Below, one piece after another: positions 44,939 through 48,362 of a stretch of DNA of 48,362 nucleotides. Below the pieces are notes generated by a model. The model was not told the DNA's origin. It saw nothing but the letters and a program-made list of their open reading frames with translations, and did not search any database. Within the stretch, counting starts at the first letter, position 1. Every line of letters starts with the position of its first letter. Made by a program: the position numbers and the translations under genes. This DNA is from Vibrio hepatarius (GTDB taxonomy: Bacteria > Pseudomonadota > Gammaproteobacteria > Enterobacterales > Vibrionaceae): the NCBI RefSeq assembly GCF_001274785.1, contig NZ_LHPI01000023.1, positions 1 through 48,362 of the forward strand. Reading direction: 5' to 3'.

Positions 44939-45238
44939 TCAATGCGCTACCCGAACCAGTGGCACCACGATGTAACTGCAATGAGATACCCCTTTGTCCG
45001 ACTCTGTAGACATCAGGGCTCGTTGCTCACTCTCCCGAATGCGCCTGGCGACTTCTGCCTGGGCTGGTAGCAATGGCAGCATCCCTTCAGCAATCGCGTC
45101 TGGGGCAGACTCTTGGCCACAGGACATCAAGTGCTTCCATGGATCTTTAAGAAAGCGCTCGAACGTGATGCCAAATTCAATGATGCGGGCAGAGACGAAG
45201 ATTTCGCCCCAGTATTCAATGTAGGTGTCTTGGTACAT
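44939..45238 (-). CDS. Small conserved ICE protein (s026-like position)
   Basis: 99 aa from ATG 45238 with AGAGGAA eight bases upstream. It is soluble, Trp/Ile-rich at the start (YIEYWGEIF) and Glu/Arg-rich in the middle (AEVARRIRESEQRAL). I know no function. It sits at the border of hotspot HS5, the position of s026 in SXT/R391 ICEs. The ribosome site and conserved position support a real gene. Confidence 0.6.
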   Translation of the reverse strand: MYQDTYIEYWGEIFVSARIIEFGITFERFLKDPWKHLMSCGQESAPDAIAEGMLPLLPAQAEVARRIRESEQRALMSTESDKGVSHCSYIVVPLVRVAH

Positions 45239-45325
45239 GGAAAGATTCCTCTTGTTGGTTAAACCATGAGTTCACTTTCCATTTTCCAGAGATTCTCAAA
45301 TATGCAAGGCTTAACTTATAGAGAG

Positions 45326-46231
45326 CTACAAAGCTTTAAATCGATTGCGAGCATCTTTGTAGTCATAGTGGGCATGTTCTGAGCCACGATGGTACAAATC
45401 ATCCAGGTAAGTTTGTTCCTGCGGTAACTCGTCTTCGCTGATTTCGCGCCACCAATGCTTGTTGGCACCTTTAACACCGTCATGCCAGCGGTAACCACGC
45501 TCTTTTAAATAGTCCTTTACGTCAAACGGCGCACCAAACGCACGAACTAACACAGTTCGCCTGTCCGCTTCAGACAACAAGTTTGCAACGGACTCGGGCA
45601 ACAAATGGAACAACCAGGCCATCGCCAAACAATCGGTTGCAGCTCGGTGTCCTTCATAAAACCAACCTAAGCGAAGCAGCAGGTACTCAAGCTTTCGACT
45701 TTCAAAACCCAGTGCCTTCCAATCTATGCCACTGGCTGAACAGGCCCAAGATAGATGGCCTAATGCAGCAAACCGCTTTTCAAAGAAAGGACGATCAAAC
45801 TGCGCATTGTGTGCAACCACCAGCGGATCATCGGATAACCAACTCGCTACCAGTGAATCATCAATGTGCTGGCCTTGCACCATATCATCGGTGATACCGG
45901 TTAACTCGGTAATCAGCTCGGGGATAGGCTTACCGGGATCTTCATACAAGCTGATCACATCAACAATCGACACAATCCGCTGAGCAGAGGGGCTGTAAAG
46001 CACCTTAACCATACCAAGCTCAATAATGGACTCGTCCTCGGCAGACAGTCCGGTTGTCTCTGTATCGAGCAGCACCATTGGCTGTTCATCACCAACCATA
46101 GGAGAAAGTTCAAGTGGCCAGGACTGCGGCTCACGCGTTAATGGAATACGCTCCAGCAATCTAAAATCTTCTGGTCTTTCTGGAATATCCGCGAGGCGCT
46201 CTAGCGGAAATGGCGCAGGGGCTCTTGTCAT
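45326..46231 (-). CDS. DnaQ-type 3'-5' exonuclease
   Basis: 301 aa. DEDD exonuclease motifs: Asp56 and Glu58 in LLDTETTGLS (Exo I), VAHNAQFD (Exo II), and GHRAATDC (Exo III), as in the epsilon proofreading subunit of DNA polymerase III. The N-terminal about 50 residues and the C-terminal part (RYLWHDGV region, with DVKDYLKERGYRWHDG) are extra. It is a conserved gene of the rumA-HS5 region of SXT/R391 ICEs; possible roles are DNA repair and processing of transferred single strands. The start follows GAGG. Confidence 0.85.
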   Translation of the reverse strand: MTRAPAPFPLERLADIPERPEDFRLLERIPLTREPQSWPLELSPMVGDEQPMVLLDTETTGLSAEDESIIELGMVKVLYSPSAQRIVSIVDVISLYEDPGKPIPELITELTGITDDMVQGQHIDDSLVASWLSDDPLVVAHNAQFDRPFFEKRFAALGHLSWACSASGIDWKALGFESRKLEYLLLRLGWFYEGHRAATDCLAMAWLFHLLPESVANLLSEADRRTVLVRAFGAPFDVKDYLKERGYRWHDGVKGANKHWWREISEDELPQEQTYLDDLYHRGSEHAHYDYKDARNRFKAL

Positions 46232-46559
46232 TGATGGTTCCTCTTCAATTCTATTGTTCGCTTTGGGTTATTTCACTGTGCCACAGGTTTCTCTAAATGC
46301 ACCTTGGATACCTCAGCGTTTTTTTGATCTTTCTACTGGGTGACCCATGTATGAAGGCTTTGGCTAAGCCTTTCAGAAAGCCTTAGCTAAACCCTTTAGG
46401 TAACCCTTACCGATACCCTTTAGGTATGGCTTAGCCAACCCCTTTTCAAACGGTTGAAAAAGGCTTGAACTGAGTTCGACTGAGCATTTTAATGATGCTC
46501 CTGACTTCGCTTTAAGCCAGTAAATTCAATACGAAGCAGAATTTTACTAACTGTTTTTA

Positions 46560-46577
46560 AACCCTTTGCAAAGGGTT
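46560..46577. repeat. 18-bp perfect palindrome
   Basis: AACCCTTTGCAAAGGGTT is fully self-complementary, with no spacer. It lies in the repeat-rich gap between the exonuclease gene and rumA. A site of this length suits a dimeric DNA-binding protein; which one is not known. Confidence 0.8.
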
Positions 46578-46823
46578 CAACAAGCCTTGTTTGACGGTTA
46601 CTTGACCCATGCGTTAACCAGTAGCAGTAACAGGATCAGTAACAGAAACAAGAGCAGTAGGCAGAAGCAGTATTGTCCAAGCCTTGCAGGCTTTGACGAG
46701 GGCGAGCAATCCCCACATCAAGCTTTTCAACACAAAAAAGAAATCACCCACGACACAACGTCTTACTCGAACAACTACAGTTTTACCTACAATTTTACTT
46801 GTAGAAATCAGCATAGCATCAGA

Positions 46824-46843
46824 TACTGTATAAACAAACAGTA
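46824..46843 (+). promoter_or_regulatory. LexA (SOS) box upstream of rumA
   Basis: The 20-bp site TACTGTATAAACAAACAGTA contains CTG-N10-CAG and matches the enterobacterial-type LexA consensus closely. It ends 26 bases before the rumA start. DNA damage should therefore induce rumAB through LexA cleavage, as for umuDC. Confidence 0.9.
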
Positions 46844-46869
46844 TTAATTCTATTTTTTCGAGGTTCGTC

Positions 46870-47319
46870 ATGAGTGTCTCGCTGATAGGCCGTAGCGGCG
46901 CACTTGCCTTCATCAAAGCCAAGCGCCTTCGTATTCCATTGTTCATGGAACGTGTTTCTGCTGGTTTTCCCTCACCAGCGCAGGATTATGTTGAGCAAAC
47001 GCTCGACCTCAACGAGCTGTGCATCAAGCGACCGGCTGCAACGTTCTTTGTGCGTGTTGAAGGTGATTCAATGATTGATGCTGGGATTCACCCAGATGAT
47101 ATTTTGGTGGTTGATCGTTCTGTTCAAGCAGAACACGGTGACATTGTCATCGCTGGCATCCATGGAGAACTCACGGTAAAGGAGCTTCAACTAAGGCCGT
47201 GCGTCAAGCTGATCCCAAGAAACCAGGCGTATGAGCCCATTCATATTCCTGAAGGGGCAGAGTTAGAGATATTTGGTGTGGTCACCAATGTGGTGCGAAA
47301 CATGCGCCGTAAGTCGTGA
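46870..47319 (+). CDS. rumA: RumA, UmuD-like translesion polymerase subunit
   Basis: 149 aa, typical for UmuD/RumA. The self-cleavage site Ala31-Gly32 (VSAGFPSP), nucleophile Ser67 (EGDSMIDAG) and Lys104 (LTVKEL) are all present. RecA-stimulated cleavage of UmuD proteins yields the form that joins UmuC to make Pol V. A LexA box precedes the gene. In SXT/R391 ICEs rumAB raises mutagenic repair, but here the partner gene rumB is broken, so RumA may only work with the host UmuC. Confidence 0.93.
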   Translation: MSVSLIGRSGALAFIKAKRLRIPLFMERVSAGFPSPAQDYVEQTLDLNELCIKRPAATFFVRVEGDSMIDAGIHPDDILVVDRSVQAEHGDIVIAGIHGELTVKELQLRPCVKLIPRNQAYEPIHIPEGAELEIFGVVTNVVRNMRRKS

Positions 47320-47326
47320 CTGTCCC

Positions 47327-47596
47327 ATGCCTGTATTTGCCTTGGTGGACTGCAACAACTTTTACGCCAGTTGTGAGAAGCTGTTTCGTCCTGATTTAAA
47401 AGATACGCCGGTTGTGGTGCTGTCCAACAATGACGGCTGCGTGGTTGCACGCTCGCGTGAAGCTAAGTTACTCGGTATTAAAATGGGCGTACCCGTCTTT
47501 CAGATCAAAGCCGAAATGCAGCGCCATGGCATTTTGGCATTCTCCTCTAACTATGCGCTTACAGTTGGGAAATACTTTAGACATCACATGTTGTAA
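47327..47596 (+). pseudogene. rumB: rumB (UmuC-like), interrupted after about 78 codons
   Basis: The first 78 or so codons from ATG 47327 (MPVFALVDCNNFYASCEKLF and onward, to SSNYAL) match UmuC/RumB, including the Asp-containing catalytic start DCNNFYASCE. After about 47560 the expected continuation (Y/A-D...) is replaced by 11 unrelated codons and a stop at 47594-47596. A full UmuC is about 420 aa, so the rest has been displaced by an inserted element. rumB is a known insertion site for resistance and other elements in SXT/R391 ICEs. Confidence 0.9.
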
Positions 47597-48362
47597 TGTT
47601 TCAGGTTGTATAAATTAGACGTCGAGATGAGGGGTGGTTACAATTTTTACTATTGGTTAAGAAATATCTTGAAAAAGTAGATGTATGAACGCGTAACCCC
47701 CTGGGGGAAGGCTTAGCAGTGTGAATAACGGATGATTTAGGTGTTAATGTGATTGAACAAAATAGGTCGTTTCCAGATGACTTCGGCTTTGACTATTGTC
47801 TTATGTGGATTAGTACGGAGAAATATCCCTCATTTATAAGTAGGCCACACCCTGACAGTGGCGAGATCATCCATGACGTTAGGGACAACTCAAAACCATT
47901 TGCTCATAAACTTCCAATTTTAATAGACCCCGATGGTATCAATGTGGTGCCAGTGAATCTATATCTTCACTCTTTGTTGGCAGATCCAGATATATCCTCC
48001 GATAAGACGATTCAATCCCATGCAGTTGCGTTATTGAGCTTCTATCGGTGGTTGAGCACGGAAATCCCCGAACATACACACCCAAGGACTGGCCTTCTGG
48101 TTGATGAAAAACCTCCGTTAACAATATATGACTGCACCGAGAAGGTAGAGGAAAGTCCAATCGTGAGATATCGAGACTATTTATTGGAAAACCTTTATAC
48201 CAAGGATGAAACTGGAAAAGTCGGTGGTTCTCCAAGTACAGCCTCTTCAGTGGTCCACCGAATGCGATTTCCGTCTGCATCTGTTGAAGTTGGGCGACGA
48301 CGGCTTCTGAGCCTTTACCGGCCTCACATTCAAGGCACAAGAACACCTGCCTTAACAGTTGC
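47561..48362. mobile_element. Left end of an element inserted in rumB (partial)
   Basis: Sequence from about 47561 on has no UmuC homology and begins an inserted element that runs off the window. The first about 190 bases are non-coding, with an AT-rich composition, and a recombinase-like gene then starts at 47749. The far end, any terminal repeats, and target duplication are not visible. The exact junction is uncertain by a few bases. Confidence 0.65.
47749..48362 (+). CDS. Probable tyrosine recombinase, N-terminal part (runs off the window)
   Basis: An open frame of 204 codons from GTG 47749 (AGGTG upstream, in-frame stop at 47722) reaches the window end without a stop. The segment YLHSLLADPDISSDKT followed by AVALLSFYRWLSTE is the core-binding pattern of phage-type integrases (helical SAM-like fold with a FYRWL motif), and a longer N-terminal extension than usual precedes it. 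Catalytic residues would lie beyond the window. It may be GmtY-like or from a strand-biased circularising element, but that is a guess. It probably moves the element that split rumB. Confidence 0.6.
   Translation, partial: MIEQNRSFPDDFGFDYCLMWISTEKYPSFISRPHPDSGEIIHDVRDNSKPFAHKLPILIDPDGINVVPVNLYLHSLLADPDISSDKTIQSHAVALLSFYRWLSTEIPEHTHPRTGLLVDEKPPLTIYDCTEKVEESPIVRYRDYLLENLYTKDETGKVGGSPSTASSVVHRMRFPSASVEVGRRRLLSLYRPHIQGTRTPALTV

Larger units (their letters stand above)
46232..46869. other. Non-coding, repeat-rich stretch upstream of rumA
   Basis: No convincing gene is seen in these 638 bases. From 46355 to 46580 the sequence is dense in repeats: GGCTAAGCC (46362-46370) and its complement (46428-46436), an exact 12-mer ACCCTTTAGGTA at 46391-46402 and 46415-46426, and an 18-bp perfect palindrome at 46560-46577. 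Farther on, CAGTA-type units recur between about 46617 and 46672. Such clustered, symmetric motifs suggest protein-binding sites or a structured RNA, but no known element was recognised. Confidence 0.6.

Noticed and set aside
46340..46680. CRISPR array in the repeat-rich region
   Set aside because: Repeats are 9-18 bases, irregularly spaced and partly inverted; there are no uniform spacers and no cas genes.
46566..46847. Possible 93-aa protein in the gap upstream of rumA
   Set aside because: Low-complexity Ser/Asn/Gln-rich translation over repeats, no ribosome site, and it runs up to the LexA box.
46232..46869. ICE origin of transfer
   Set aside because: In SXT/R391 the oriT lies next to mobI beyond rumB, which is outside this window; nothing here matches that arrangement.
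46614..46946. 110-codon minus-strand frame overlapping the start of rumA
   Set aside because: It would cross the SOS box and rumA start and shows no family signature.

Overview
The window is most of the conserved backbone of an SXT/R391-family integrative and conjugative element (ICE). It sits almost entirely on the minus strand and carries foreign modules in the hotspots known from this family. SXT/R391 ICEs live in Vibrio, Shewanella, Proteus, Alteromonas and related marine or enteric Gammaproteobacteria; the sequence alone does not fix the genus. Backbone genes have mid-40s GC, the ISL3 fragment at the left edge is clearly GC-richer, and the HS5 and HS1 cargo genes are AT-richer.

Layout, left to right (transfer genes are transcribed right to left). 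1-587: 3' part of a frameshifted ISL3-type transposase, abutting an endonuclease I gene (590-1303) whose native start seems lost. 1712-5166: a SIR2-HerA anti-phage pair in hotspot HS4, downstream of traN. 5625-12310: traN, traU, traW (with a TrbC-like N-terminal part), a TrhF-type signal peptidase and TrbI. 12311-13625: an autonomous-looking IS200/IS605-type tnpB element inserted exactly between trbI and traC. 13606-16709: traC and dsbC. 16841-18563: the MosAT (AbiEii/AbiEi) toxin-antitoxin pair in HS2, with two 23-bp direct repeats at its promoter. 18783-22890: traA, traV, traB, traK, traE, traL. 23016-24306: an IS256-family insertion with an 8-bp target duplication just upstream of traL. 24326-26021: a two-gene HS1 module (XRE/ImmA-IrrE regulator-peptidase plus an unrecognised partner) with a strong sigma70-like promoter. 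26135-31346: the DUF4400 protein, orfJ/s043-type gene, traD and the MOBH relaxase traI.

31503-44617 is hotspot HS5. It holds a co-directional six-gene set, in transcription order: WYL regulator (BrxR/CapW-like), type III Mod, type III Res, a 1293-aa SF2 helicase with a C-terminal nuclease-like motif, an 808-aa protein with faint MID/PIWI-like features, and a DUF4268-type PD-(D/E)XK nuclease. Beyond the restriction-modification pair, the helicase-nuclease/PIWI-like/DUF4268 trio is the best candidate in the window for a poorly described defence system.

44939-46231 carries an s026-like small gene and a DnaQ-type exonuclease, followed by a repeat-rich non-coding stretch. A LexA box then precedes the UmuDC-like genes rumA (intact) and rumB (cut after about 78 codons). 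The interruption in rumB is the end of another mobile element, whose first gene looks like a tyrosine recombinase and runs off the window. Overall, four of the cargo sites (HS1, HS2, HS4, HS5) carry maintenance or defence modules, while the mating-pair formation and DNA-processing genes in the window look intact.
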